Part shown: positions 1 to 7,891 of the stretch, one piece after another
How the letters are laid out: every line of letters begins with the position of its first letter
Numbering within the stretch: the stretch's first letter is position 1
Source: an uncultured Bacteroidales bacterium
GTDB taxonomy: Bacteria > Bacteroidota > Bacteroidia > Bacteroidales > UBA3663
DNA length: 58,690 bases
Reading direction: 5' to 3'
Assembly (NCBI GenBank): GCA_905235375.1
Contig: CAJOLH010000047.1
Coordinates: forward strand, 1 to 58,690
The notes under the pieces: generated by a model
The model's input: the letters and a program-made list of their open reading frames with translations, nothing else
What the model was told of the DNA's origin: nothing
The model's database searches: none
Translations under genes and position numbers: made by a program

Positions 1-2
1 AG

Positions 3-308
3 CAGGATGCAGGCGTGAAGGGCCGAAAAGGGCAGGAGGTGAGCGGCGGCTATGCCGACATCTATATGCAGCCTCGCTTGGAGGTCTATCCCGACCTGGT
101 GCACAGTTATCTGCTGGAGCTGAAGTACCTGCCCTCGTCAGCTACGGATGCCGAAGTCGAAACCGCGCACCAGACCGCCATCGCGCAGCTCACGCGCTAC
201 GCTCAGGGGCTCAACATCGCTGGCACTATCGGTCACACGCAGCTGCACCGCCTCATCCTCCTTTGGCGTGGCATGGAATTGGCCGTGGCTGAGGAATTTT
301 ATCTTTGA
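3..308 (+). CDS. C-terminal end of a PD-(D/E)XK nuclease-like AAA-ATPase family protein (5' truncated)
   Basis: The reading frame is open to the left edge, so the gene begins outside the window; a GTG at 15 is internal. The remaining ~100 residues contain GYADIYMQP and YLLELKYLP, followed by an alanine-rich helix with AIAQLTRYAQ. This pattern matches the C-terminal nuclease-like domain (DUF1703 type) of the large Bacteroidetes family of ATP-binding proteins of about 520 residues, where the D...ELK residues form the PD-(D/E)XK core. The N-terminal ATPase part is not visible. The biological role of this family is not settled. The family assignment rests on my recognition of the motif, with no alignment. 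Confidence 0.7.
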   Translation, partial: QDAGVKGRKGQEVSGGYADIYMQPRLEVYPDLVHSYLLELKYLPSSATDAEVETAHQTAIAQLTRYAQGLNIAGTIGHTQLHRLILLWRGMELAVAEEFYL

Positions 309-351
309 AGCGCTCATTTCGACATAAAGTTTTCGTTGATTCCGATGTTGT

Positions 352-472
352 TAAGTAACTATTCAGAATTAACTATACATATTTTTCTTTAACACTGTTT
401 GGGGTCGCTTCGCTCAAAATTATAAGAAAATTAATTTTTAAAATTATCAAAAAGAAGATGGTCCAAAATAGC
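352..472. repeat. Left arm of a long inverted repeat flanking the MFS gene
   Basis: This arm is the reverse complement of 1879-1984. The outer ~29 nt (352-380, ending in AACTATACAT) match almost perfectly. A ~20-nt stretch is divergent (381-399). The inner ~70 nt, from GGGTCGCTTCGCTC through the AT-rich CAAAATTATAAGAAAATTAA to AAAATAGC, then match again with few differences. The remainder of 309-589 is AT-rich and holds a TAATTTTG box at 535-542 that could be the -7 element for the gene at 590. Confidence 0.8.
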
Positions 473-589
473 AGTGACAATTCATGTATATTCATGATAA
501 TTCGTGTTAAGAAAAAGACGCATATAATTATCGTTAATTTTGGTTACATACTTATATAGAAGCGACCCTTAAAAACAATTAAGAATAAA

Positions 590-1828
590 ATGAGCAAAAC
601 ATCTCTGACCAACCGTAAGTATCTGGTTCCGTTTATACTCATCACCACCCTCTTCTTCCTTTGGGGGTTTGCGCGTTCGATGCTGGATGTGCTGAACCAG
701 CACTTCAGGGACACACTGAACATCTCTATCACTCAGAGTTCCTTGATTCAGGTATGTAGTTATCTGGCCTATTTCCTGATGGCGATACCTGCCGGTATCT
801 TCATCAGCCGATATGGCTATCGTAGGGGAGTAGTCTTCGGCTTGCTGCTTTTTGCGGCTGGCGCTTTCCTCTTCATTCCTGGCGCTCAGGTGGAGTCTTT
901 CTCTGTCTATTTGGGTGCACTCTTCATCATTGCCTGCGGCTTGGCATTCCTTGAGACTGCTGCCAATCCTTACTCCACTTTGCTTGGTCCCAAGGAGACA
1001 GCTACCAGCCGTCTGAATCTGAGTCAGTCGTTCAATGGCTTGGGAAGTTCGTTGGGCCCGCTTATTATGGGCGGTTATCTTTTCAGCCAAGCAGATGCCG
1101 ACCTGTCGATCCCATACGCCGTGATGGGTGTTGTGGTTGCGGTTGTGGCTGTCGTTTTCAGTAGGGTGAACCTGCCGGAAATTCAGAATGAGGATGAGCC
1201 TGTTGAAGCGGAAACTCCCCAGCATCCATTGAAGATGCTGATGCGCAATCGTATGTTCTTGTTCGGCTTATTGGCCTTGCTTGCCTACGAAGTGAGTGAA
1301 ATCAGCATCAACAGTTATTTTGTGCTCTTCGTGACAGGTATGGGATGGTTGGCAGCCGATGGTGCCAGCTACGTGCTGGGCTTAAGCCTGTTCATCTTCA
1401 TGGGTGGACGATTCCTTGGCAGTTGGATCATGCGCAGTGTAAAACCCGCTCGTATGCTGTCGTGGTGCGCCACGGGCAGTATCTTAAGTATGGTGTTGAT
1501 TCTCTTGGTCAGTTCATCGGTGCAGAACGATGCTTCTTGGACGCGTTATCTTCCCATTGCATTCCTGATGGTGAACTATCTGTGCGAATCAATCATGTTC
1601 CCCACCATCTACAGTATGGCCTTGAATTATGTGCCCTCCCGACTGGTGGGTCGTGCAGGCAGTGTCCTGATGATGACGCCCGTTGGTGGCTGCGCCTTCC
1701 TGATGATGGGCTTGATGGCTGACAACATCGGCTATGTGCTGCCGTTCTTCCTGCCGCTTTGCGGCTTCGTGGTTGTGCTGGCGTTTGCGGTCATATCGCG
1801 TCAATGGTCGCAGAACTCAAAATTATAA
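590..1828 (+). CDS. MFS sugar permease, FucP (L-fucose:H+ symporter)-like
   Basis: A 412-residue integral membrane protein of the FHS/FucP branch of the major facilitator superfamily, which imports L-fucose or related sugars with protons through the inner membrane. The N-terminus (VPFILITTLFFLWGFARSM) is the family signature. FLETAANPYSTLLGP and SLNLSQSFNGLGSSLGP-like helices (residues ~120-165) are also typical, and twelve hydrophobic segments are visible. Length is normal for the family (~410-440). No fucose catabolic genes lie nearby, so the substrate is unassigned. The gene sits alone between two long inverted repeat arms. It is followed by AT-rich sequence with extra copies of the CAAAATTATAA motif, one overlapping its stop codon. 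Confidence 0.88.
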   Translation: MSKTSLTNRKYLVPFILITTLFFLWGFARSMLDVLNQHFRDTLNISITQSSLIQVCSYLAYFLMAIPAGIFISRYGYRRGVVFGLLLFAAGAFLFIPGAQVESFSVYLGALFIIACGLAFLETAANPYSTLLGPKETATSRLNLSQSFNGLGSSLGPLIMGGYLFSQADADLSIPYAVMGVVVAVVAVVFSRVNLPEIQNEDEPVEAETPQHPLKMLMRNRMFLFGLLALLAYEVSEISINSYFVLFVTGMGWLAADGASYVLGLSLFIFMGGRFLGSWIMRSVKPARMLSWCATGSILSMVLILLVSSSVQNDASWTRYLPIAFLMVNYLCESIMFPTIYSMALNYVPSRLVGRAGSVLMMTPVGGCAFLMMGLMADNIGYVLPFFLPLCGFVVVLAFAVISRQWSQNSKL

Positions 1829-1878
1829 AAAAATCAAATCAAAAAATTATAAGAAAAAACGAGTCGAAATTGGTCACG

Positions 1879-1984
1879 GCTATTTTGGGGCCATCTTCTT
1901 TTGATAATTTTAAATATTAATTTTCTTATAATTTTGAGCGAAGCGACCTCAAGCAATGTATAGTTAATTCTGAATAGTTACTTA
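1879..1984. repeat. Right arm of the long inverted repeat flanking the MFS gene
   Basis: Reverse complement of the arm at 352-472. It contains GAGCGAAGCGACCTC and ATAGTTAATTCTGAATAGTTACTT in inverted orientation. It is ~15 nt shorter than the left arm because of the divergent internal segment. Confidence 0.8.
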
Positions 1985-1995
1985 GATACTTATAT

Positions 1996-2037
1996 AAATA
2001 ATGAGAGGCACCATTCAAGTGATGCCTCTCATTATTT
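1996..2037. terminator. Bidirectional intrinsic terminator between MFS gene and SGNH hydrolase
   Basis: A 15-bp perfect stem (AAATAATGAGAGGCA at 1996-2010, complement at 2023-2037) with a 12-nt loop. Its AT-rich base gives T-rich tails on both strands. It lies between convergent genes. Confidence 0.85.
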
Positions 2038-2051
2038 ATTATATGAAGAAG

Positions 2052-2915
2052 TTATTTGCGACGTCCTTTCTGATGGGGTGACTTGTGCTCAACTTTTATG
2101 TTCGAAGCATCGGCTGGCTTTTCTTTAGGAGCGGTCTCCATCTTTTTGCCTTGCTCGGGAAGAACCATTCTGGGACGCAGTCCGCGTGGGCCATTGCCGA
2201 AGCGGATGATGCCCTTGAGCATATCGGTCTCGATGCGGCGGGCAATCTCCTCGGCGATGAGCATGGCACCGGCAGCATTGGGGTGAATCTTGTCGGGCAG
2301 CAGATCCATGAAGGGCTTCATGGGATTGTAGAGGTCGATGACGGGCAGGTTGCGTTCCTGTGCGACGGCACGGATGCGAGGAATGATTTCGCCAGCGATG
2401 ACCGAGTCGCGAATGGTCCACACTTCGCCATTGGCGGGGATGGGCAGACACAGGTAGATGTAGGGCTTGCTGGGCAGTGCCTGGAACGAGTCAATCATGG
2501 CGTTCAAGTCGCGCATGAAGTCTGCATGGAGCAGCGAGTCGTAAGGAGTCTTCGAGTCGTTGGTGCCAAGCTTGATGGTCACGATGTCGGGATTGCTTGC
2601 CAAAGCCTTCTGGAAGCGGAACCATCGGCCGTCGTTCATATAGGGGCGGTCGGTGCCGTTCATGAGCGTGTAGCCCGAAAGACCGAAGTTCTGGACAAGG
2701 TAACGCTCACCGAGCAGTTCCTGCAAGCGGGCAGGATATGCTTCGGTCTTCTTGTCCTTCAGGCCATGGCCTTCGGTGATGGAGTTGCCTACACAAGCCA
2801 CGCGAATGGTATCGTGGCCGAAGTGGGGAGGTGCTGGAGCCATCCGATGAACAGGTTGCTGAGCGGCAGCGGGAAGTGCGCAGGCGAGGAGGAGGGAGAG
2901 AAGAAGATGTTTCAT
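2052..2915 (-). CDS. Secreted SGNH/GDSL-family esterase or acetylhydrolase
   Basis: A 287-residue protein with an N-terminal signal peptide (MKHLLLSLLLACALPAAAQ). SGNH hydrolase blocks are present: VGNSITEGHG with the probable nucleophile Ser45, KLGTND (block III, ~residue 120) and DKIHPN (block V, with the catalytic Asp/His pair). The family removes acetyl or other acyl groups from glycans or lipids; the protein is probably periplasmic or exported. The C-terminal ~50 residues are charged and Lys/Pro-rich (EQGKKMETAPKEKPAD), unlike the catalytic fold, and look like a disordered tail. The exact substrate cannot be read from the sequence. It is read in the same direction as the coiled-coil lipoprotein gene upstream, 109 nt away. 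Confidence 0.85.
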   Translation of the reverse strand: MKHLLLSLLLACALPAAAQQPVHRMAPAPPHFGHDTIRVACVGNSITEGHGLKDKKTEAYPARLQELLGERYLVQNFGLSGYTLMNGTDRPYMNDGRWFRFQKALASNPDIVTIKLGTNDSKTPYDSLLHADFMRDLNAMIDSFQALPSKPYIYLCLPIPANGEVWTIRDSVIAGEIIPRIRAVAQERNLPVIDLYNPMKPFMDLLPDKIHPNAAGAMLIAEEIARRIETDMLKGIIRFGNGPRGLRPRMVLPEQGKKMETAPKEKPADASNIKVEHKSPHQKGRRK

Positions 2916-2934
2916 AATTATATTAATTATTTAG

Positions 2935-3020
2935 CTCGGGATTTCGGGATTCGGGATTTCGTTATATCGTTATTCCGAAATTCCGAAATTCCGGAATAAC
3001 GATATTTCGTAATTTCGGGA
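2935..3020. repeat. Palindromic short-period repeat (TTCCGAAA units)
   Basis: The gap holds 7-8 nt repeats of GGGATTTC and TTCCGAAA. They are folded around a hairpin with arms ATATCGTTATTCCG (2964-2977) and CGGAATAACGATAT (2992-3005). A related tract is at 37576-37626. Confidence 0.7.
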
Positions 3021-3024
3021 AAAT

Positions 3025-3873
3025 TCATTTGGTTTGAATAATCAGATAGGGTGAACCTTCCCAGAATGTATCGGGGTCAGTGATACGCAGGGTAGTGGTT
3101 TCATCGGGATTCTCGATGAGCAGATATGAGTTGGCGGGCTTCTCGGTGATGAGCTTGGCCTTTTTGCTGTTGATGTTGAGTTCCTTGAAGTCGCGGATAT
3201 CTACCTTCGAGAACTTCGAGTTGTCGAGATTTGCATAGTCGGCCTTCTGTTTGAAGACACCCTTGATGAGCCCCAGGTCGCGAAGCATAGACTTCGAACC
3301 AACAACGAAATAGGCGGTGTTGATGACCTCTTTCTGGAAGTCCGCCACCTCCTGAAGCGCATCGCGTGCCTTCGTCATTCTGGCAGTGTTCTCTTCGCTC
3401 TTGGCAAGCGTCTTTTCAAGCTGGGCGATGTCCTTCTTCTTGTTGTTGAGGTCGTTTTCCAGTTCGGAGATGCGAGCTTCCTTGTCAAGAATCTCCTGAC
3501 GCAGGCGCCCGATGATTGCGCGAAGCTCGCGGATGCTTGCATTGTCGCTCTTCGCCTGGTTTTCGAGCCGGGCAAGTTGCTGGCGCTGACGGGCAAGAAG
3601 ATCCTTGTAGTTCTGGATGCGATCTATGATTTGCCGCTTGGTAGCCTTGGTGCCGTCTTCGTTGTTGACAAAGAGGAGATTCTCTTGGGCATCGATGCTG
3701 TCGAAGCTGGTGGTGACGGTGCCAATCAGGTCTTGAAGCTCGACGATGTGGCTCGTCAATGAGTCCTTCTCCTTTGCCAGCGCATCATACTCTTCCTGTG
3801 TCGGCCCCTTGTGGGCTTGCTGGCAGGAGGCGAGGAGTGATATTGCGGCGAAAAATGCGAATGGTTTTCTCAT
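3025..3873 (-). CDS. Coiled-coil lipoprotein (possible Cbp1-type surface protein)
   Basis: A 282-residue protein with a lipoprotein signal peptide ending in the lipobox LLASC (Cys17). Residues ~25-175 form a long heptad-rich coiled coil (KEARISELENDLNNKKKDIAQLEKTL region). A compact C-terminal part (~185-282, ending in PDTFWEGSPYLIIQTK) looks globular. It is therefore anchored to the periplasmic face of a membrane or to the cell surface. I recall similar proteins in Bacteroides and Prevotella named as Cbp1-family collagen-binding adhesins, but I cannot confirm that here. Its function is unknown from sequence alone. Confidence 0.75.
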   Translation of the reverse strand: MRKPFAFFAAISLLASCQQAHKGPTQEEYDALAKEKDSLTSHIVELQDLIGTVTTSFDSIDAQENLLFVNNEDGTKATKRQIIDRIQNYKDLLARQRQQLARLENQAKSDNASIRELRAIIGRLRQEILDKEARISELENDLNNKKKDIAQLEKTLAKSEENTARMTKARDALQEVADFQKEVINTAYFVVGSKSMLRDLGLIKGVFKQKADYANLDNSKFSKVDIRDFKELNINSKKAKLITEKPANSYLLIENPDETTTLRITDPDTFWEGSPYLIIQTK

Positions 3874-3902
3874 AATTAACTATACATATTTTATTTAAAC
3901 AC
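3874..3902. repeat. Dispersed copy of the outer end of the MFS-flanking repeat
   Basis: AATTAACTATACATATTTT followed by a T-rich run and AAACAC repeats the sequence at 367-394 with small changes. The same gap (3874-3983) also holds GCAAAGCGACCCC, resembling an inverted copy of the GGGGTCGCTTCGC part of the arm. Confidence 0.45.
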
Positions 3903-3983
3903 GAACTATGTCTCGAATGGACATGAATGATTAGCTTGCGCACCCCAGGGCTGGTCGGTGGTGCAAAGCGACCCCGAAAATTA

Positions 3984-4427
3984 TTACTTCACGGGGATGT
4001 CGTCGATGCGCTGCTGGTGGCGTCCGCCTGCAAATTCGGTGGCAAAGAACTCGTCGAGGCACTGACGGCAAACCTCCTCACTGATGAAGCGGCCGGGGAA
4101 GACGATGACGTTGGCGTTGTTGTGTTCGCGGATGAGGTGGGCAATCTCAGGACGCCAGACGAGGCCGGCGCGAATCTGCTGATGCTTGTTGAGCGTCATC
4201 GAGATGCCTTCGCCACTGCCGCACATGGCAATGCCAGGGTAACATTCGCCAGCTTCGATGGCATTGGCGAGTGCGTGACCGTAGGTGGCGTAGTTGCAGC
4301 TCTCTTCGGTGTAGGTGCCGTAATCGTGATACTTGATGCCCTTCTCATCGAGGTACTTCTTGACAAACTGTTTCAGCGGAAAAGCCGCGTGGTCGCTTGC
4401 CAGACCTACAAAATTCTTGATTTCCAT
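3984..4427 (-). CDS. rpiB: Ribose-5-phosphate isomerase B
   Basis: A 147-residue enzyme interconverting ribose 5-phosphate and ribulose 5-phosphate in the non-oxidative pentose phosphate pathway. It has the RpiB/LacA fold motifs: VGLASDHAAFPLK at the N-terminus, DYGTYTEESCNYATYGHALA, CGSGEGISMTLNKH (anion-binding loop, ~residue 67-80) and the NNANVIVFPGRFI segment. The start is placed at MEIKNFVG because an upstream in-frame ATG lies within the hairpin between this gene and tkt, and the family begins here. It follows transketolase by 66 nt in the same direction, so the two pentose phosphate enzymes probably share control. Confidence 0.95.
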   Translation of the reverse strand: MEIKNFVGLASDHAAFPLKQFVKKYLDEKGIKYHDYGTYTEESCNYATYGHALANAIEAGECYPGIAMCGSGEGISMTLNKHQQIRAGLVWRPEIAHLIREHNNANVIVFPGRFISEEVCRQCLDEFFATEFAGGRHQQRIDDIPVK

Positions 4428-4445
4428 TTTCTCTTTGTTTATTAT

Positions 4446-4479
4446 ACAAATGCACGGAATCAACGTCCCGTGCATTTGT
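4446..4479 (-). terminator. Hairpin between tkt and rpiB
   Basis: A 12-bp perfect stem (ACAAATGCACGG / CCGTGCATTTGT) with a 10-nt loop, 15 nt beyond the tkt stop. The following tract (minus strand ATAATAAACAAAG) is not a strong T-run. It may be a leaky terminator or a 3'-end-stabilising hairpin that lowers rpiB relative to tkt. Confidence 0.6.
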
Positions 4480-4493
4480 TCTATTTGGATAAC

Positions 4494-6518
4494 TTACTTG
4501 TTGAGCATCTTCTTCACCTGGTTGTAAACGTTCTGTCCGGTGAAGCCAAGTTTCTCGTCGAGCACCTTGTAGGGAGCCGAGAATCCGAAGCTGGAGAGAC
4601 CCCAGATTTCGCCATCCTGGCCAACGAGGCCTTCGAGGGTTACGGGCAGGCCGGCGGTCATGCCGAACTTGGGCTTGCCGGGAGGCAGGATGCGGTTCTG
4701 GTAAGCCTTGGGCTGACGACGGAATAGGCCCTCGGAAGGAACACTGACGACGCGGCACTTGATGTCGTCCTCGCGAAGCATCTCTGCACCAGCGATGAGG
4801 GTAGCCACCTCCGAACCCGAAGCAAGGAGGATAACGTCGAACTCTTCGTCCGAACCAGCTACGATGTAAGCACCCTTGTCGGTCTGGCTATAGTCGGTGC
4901 CTGCGGGCAGGGTCTTGATGTTCTGGCGGCTGAAGATGAGGCCTGTGGGGCTGACGGTGTTCTCCATCGCAAGCTTCCAGGCAGCGGTGGTCTCGTCGGA
5001 GTCAGCAGGACGAAGCACGAGCATGGAGTTGCGGCCCTTGTGGGTCTTGAGCTTCTCCATGAGGCGTATCTGGGCTTCCTGCTCAACGGGCTCGTGGGTT
5101 GGACCATCCTCGCCAACGCGGAATGCGTCGTGAGTCCAGATGAACTTGACGGGGAGTTCCATGAGCGCAGCCATGCGAACGGCGGGCTTCATGTAGTCGG
5201 AGAATACGAAGAAGGTGCCGCAAGCGGGGATAACGCCGCCGTGCAGAGCCATACCGATGCAGCAGCATGCCATGGTGAGCTCGGCAACACCAGCCTGGAA
5301 GAATGAACCTCCGAAGTCGCCGCGAGTGATGGCGCGTGTCTGCTTCAGGAAGCCGTCGGTCTTGTCGGAGTTCGAGAGGTCGGCAGAAGCGCAGACCATG
5401 TTGGGCACCTGCTGGGCGAGCTGGCTGAGGACGGCAGCCGATGCGCTGCGGGTCGAGTCGTCGGCCTTCTGCTGAACCTTACTCCAGTCGATGACGGGAG
5501 CCTTTCCGCTGAACCACTCCTTGAGCATGTGAGCCTTTTCGGGATTCTGCTCAGCCCAAGCGGCCTTCTTTGCATACTTGGCATCCATGATCTTGCGAAG
5601 TTCGGCACGACGCTGCAGATAGAGCTTCTTCACCTCGGGGAATACCTCGAACGGATTCTCGGGATCGCCACCCAGGTTCTTGATGGTGTTGACGTAGGCA
5701 TCGCCACCGAGAGGAGCACCGTGGGTCTTGCAGTTGCGCTCGTAGGAAGTGCCGTCGGCCTTGAGGGCACCCTTGCCCATGATGCATTTGCCGATGATGA
5801 GGGTAGGCTGACCCTTGGTGGCCTTGGCGATGTTGAGGGCGCCGCGAATCTGCTCAACGTCGTTGCCGTTGATTTCGAGCACCTTCCAGCCCCAAGCACG
5901 ATACTTGGCAGCTGTATCTTCTGCGGTGACAGCAGCCGTCTCGGTAGAGAGCTGGATGTCGTTCGAGTCGTAGAACATGACGAGGTTGTCAAGTCCGAGG
6001 GTGCCGGCGATGCGGCCTGCGCCCTGCGAGATCTCCTCCTGAACGCCGCCGTCGGAGATATATGCGTAGATGGTCTGATCCATGACACCGCCGCCGAGGA
6101 GAGCGTCGAGGTGTTTGGCAGCAATGGCAGCGCCTACGGCAAAGCAGTGGCCCTGACCGAGAGGACCTGAGGTATTTTCGATGCCACGGTGACGTACCTC
6201 AAGCTCCGGGTGACCAGTCACGGGAGAACCCCACTGACGGAGGGTCTGAAGCTCGTCGGTAGTGAATTTGCCAGCAAGGCAAAGCTGGGCATAAAGCATG
6301 GGAGCCATGTGGCCCGGGTCGAGGAAGAAACGGTCACGGCCTTCGTATGCCATGTTCTTTGGGTCGTACTCAAGAAACTCGCTGTAAAGCACGTTGATGA
6401 AGTCAGCACCGCCCATGGCACCACCCGGGTGTCCGCTCTTGGCCTTCTCGACCATAGCAGCAGCAAGGATGCGAATGTTATTGGCAGCCTTGTTCATTAG
6501 CTCAATAGAATTGTTCAT
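4494..6518 (-). CDS. tkt: Transketolase
   Basis: A 674-residue thiamine-diphosphate enzyme that moves two-carbon units between sugar phosphates in the cytoplasm. Visible motifs: AKSGHPGGAMGGAD (residues ~26-39), the ThDP/metal segment SDGGVQEEISQGAGR and MFYDSNDIQL (~155-190), the pyrimidine-domain start VPNMVCASADLSNSDKT (~375), and THDAFRVGEDGPTHEPVEQ (~465) with the substrate and cofactor histidines. Length matches bacterial transketolases (~665-680). It has its own promoter, with a -7 box at 6585-6592, and is followed by rpiB. Confidence 0.97.
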   Translation of the reverse strand: MNNSIELMNKAANNIRILAAAMVEKAKSGHPGGAMGGADFINVLYSEFLEYDPKNMAYEGRDRFFLDPGHMAPMLYAQLCLAGKFTTDELQTLRQWGSPVTGHPELEVRHRGIENTSGPLGQGHCFAVGAAIAAKHLDALLGGGVMDQTIYAYISDGGVQEEISQGAGRIAGTLGLDNLVMFYDSNDIQLSTETAAVTAEDTAAKYRAWGWKVLEINGNDVEQIRGALNIAKATKGQPTLIIGKCIMGKGALKADGTSYERNCKTHGAPLGGDAYVNTIKNLGGDPENPFEVFPEVKKLYLQRRAELRKIMDAKYAKKAAWAEQNPEKAHMLKEWFSGKAPVIDWSKVQQKADDSTRSASAAVLSQLAQQVPNMVCASADLSNSDKTDGFLKQTRAITRGDFGGSFFQAGVAELTMACCCIGMALHGGVIPACGTFFVFSDYMKPAVRMAALMELPVKFIWTHDAFRVGEDGPTHEPVEQEAQIRLMEKLKTHKGRNSMLVLRPADSDETTAAWKLAMENTVSPTGLIFSRQNIKTLPAGTDYSQTDKGAYIVAGSDEEFDVILLASGSEVATLIAGAEMLREDDIKCRVVSVPSEGLFRRQPKAYQNRILPPGKPKFGMTAGLPVTLEGLVGQDGEIWGLSSFGFSAPYKVLDEKLGFTGQNVYNQVKKMLNK

Positions 6519-6584
6519 TGCATGAAAATTAGATGATTATTGGTAATTGGTAGAAATAAATTTAAACTGAATGTAATTTGGGGG

Positions 6585-6615
6585 CAAAGATAATGATTTA
6601 TTTCGTAGAAACAAA
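6585..6615 (-). promoter_or_regulatory. Bacteroidetes-type promoter of tkt
   Basis: On the minus strand: TATCTTTG (6592-6585) with TTTG 19 nt upstream (6615-6612). It lies 67 nt ahead of the tkt start. Confidence 0.75.
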
Positions 6616-6618
6616 ATA

Positions 6619-6654
6619 AAACGCACCAAATTTGCGAAAATGATGCGTTTTTTT
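6619..6654. terminator. Terminator hairpin downstream of the LptF/LptG gene
   Basis: Arms AAACGCA (6619-6625) and TGCGTTT (6644-6650), with T-rich sequence on both sides. It lies between the stop at 6678 and the tkt promoter. Confidence 0.55.
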
Positions 6655-6677
6655 GTCTTTTGACATGTTGAGGTCAA

Positions 6678-7757
6678 TTACTTGGGCGCTTTCTTCTCAA
6701 AAACATACCAGCAAAGGGGCAGGTAAACGAGGTTGGGCAGCCACACGGCGAGTATCACGCTCATCGAACCGCTCACGGCAAACGACGAACTGACCGTTTG
6801 GAAGAGGATGTAGGCAAAAGCAAGCACCAGACCGATACCCAGATTGATGCCCATGCCGCCGCGAATCTTCTTCGACGAAAGGCATACGCCAAGGAATGTC
6901 AGGATGAACGAGGTAGCGATGGCGGCAAAGCGCTTGTGGTACTCAATCTCGTATTCCTTGATGTTGCCTACGCCTCGGCCACGCTGCTTGTCGATATATT
7001 CCTTCAGGGCAGGCGTGGTAAGTTTCTCCATGTCGTTCGAGCCGATAATGATGTCTTCGGGAGCCACGTGAACCACGGTGTCGATGGCATATCCCTCGGT
7101 GATGGTCTCGCCGCGTTCGGTGATGTCGCGAATCTTGTAGTTGGTGAGGTGCCAGGTGTCATTGCCCTCCCAAGTGGCGCGGTCGGCAGTCAGGCGCGAG
7201 ACGAGCTGGGTGCCCTCGAACCTCTCCAGTGCAAAGCGATAACCGGTCTGGCTGTCGCGGTCGAAGGAATAGAAGAACGCCACTTCGCCGGGAGCCACCA
7301 TGAACTGGTTGTTGTACTGCGTCTTTTTGTCCTTGTCCTTGTAGTATTGCTTGAGCAAAGCCAGACGGGGCACCGAGGTGACGGGGATGACCCAGCTGTT
7401 GAGCGCGAAGGTGAGCAGGCCCAGGAAAAGGGCAGAAAGCATATAGGGCCGAAGCAGACGCTTGAACGAGATGCCGGTGGCGAGCATGGCGATGATTTCG
7501 GAGTTCCCCGCCAGCTTGGAGGTGAAGAAGATGCAGGCTACGAAGATGACAAGCGGTGACAGCATGTTGGCCATATAGGGGATGAACGTACAGTAGTACT
7601 TGAATATGGCGAAAGTGGGCGTCTCATGCTCCGCAAAGTTGTCCATCTTCTCGTTGTAGTCGAGTACCACAGCGATGGCCATGATGAGCAAAATTGCGAA
7701 GAAGAAGGTGCCCAGAAACTTCCTGATGATGTACCAATCGATCTTCTGTAAAAACAT
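6678..7757 (-). CDS. LptF/LptG-family permease of the LPS export ABC transporter
   Basis: A 359-residue YjgP/YjgQ-family inner-membrane protein. Members form the LptF-LptG core that, with the ATPase LptB, extracts lipopolysaccharide from the inner membrane. The N-terminus (IDWYIIRKFLGTFFFAILLIM) is the signature first helix. Helices follow near 55-80 and 100-125, a long periplasmic β-jellyroll region spans ~125-270, and three C-terminal helices lie near 275-295, 300-320 and 328-350. Only one paralogue is in the window and I cannot tell F from G. It is downstream of typA in the same direction, separated by a 9-nt repeat tract. Confidence 0.9.
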   Translation of the reverse strand: MFLQKIDWYIIRKFLGTFFFAILLIMAIAVVLDYNEKMDNFAEHETPTFAIFKYYCTFIPYMANMLSPLVIFVACIFFTSKLAGNSEIIAMLATGISFKRLLRPYMLSALFLGLLTFALNSWVIPVTSVPRLALLKQYYKDKDKKTQYNNQFMVAPGEVAFFYSFDRDSQTGYRFALERFEGTQLVSRLTADRATWEGNDTWHLTNYKIRDITERGETITEGYAIDTVVHVAPEDIIIGSNDMEKLTTPALKEYIDKQRGRGVGNIKEYEIEYHKRFAAIATSFILTFLGVCLSSKKIRGGMGINLGIGLVLAFAYILFQTVSSSFAVSGSMSVILAVWLPNLVYLPLCWYVFEKKAPK

Positions 7758-7764
7758 TCGAATC

Positions 7765-7891
7765 TTTCTTAACCTTTCGAACCTTTCAAACCCTTCGAAC
7801 CCTTCGAACCTTTCAAACCTTTCAAACCCTTCAAACCCTTCGAACCCTTCGAACCTTTCAAACCCTTCAAACGCTTCGACCCCTTCGAACT
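7765..7891. repeat. 9-nt tandem repeat tract between typA and the LptF/G gene
   Basis: About 14 imperfect copies of CCTTTCAAA / CCCTTCGAA (minus strand GGTTTGAAA / GGTTCGAAG). They fill nearly the whole 134-nt gap from the typA stop to just before the next start codon. The same unit occurs at 18846-19061. Confidence 0.9.

Noticed and set aside
352..1984. Insertion sequence
   Set aside because: Inverted ends are present but the enclosed gene is a sugar permease, not a transposase, and no clear target-site duplication is visible.
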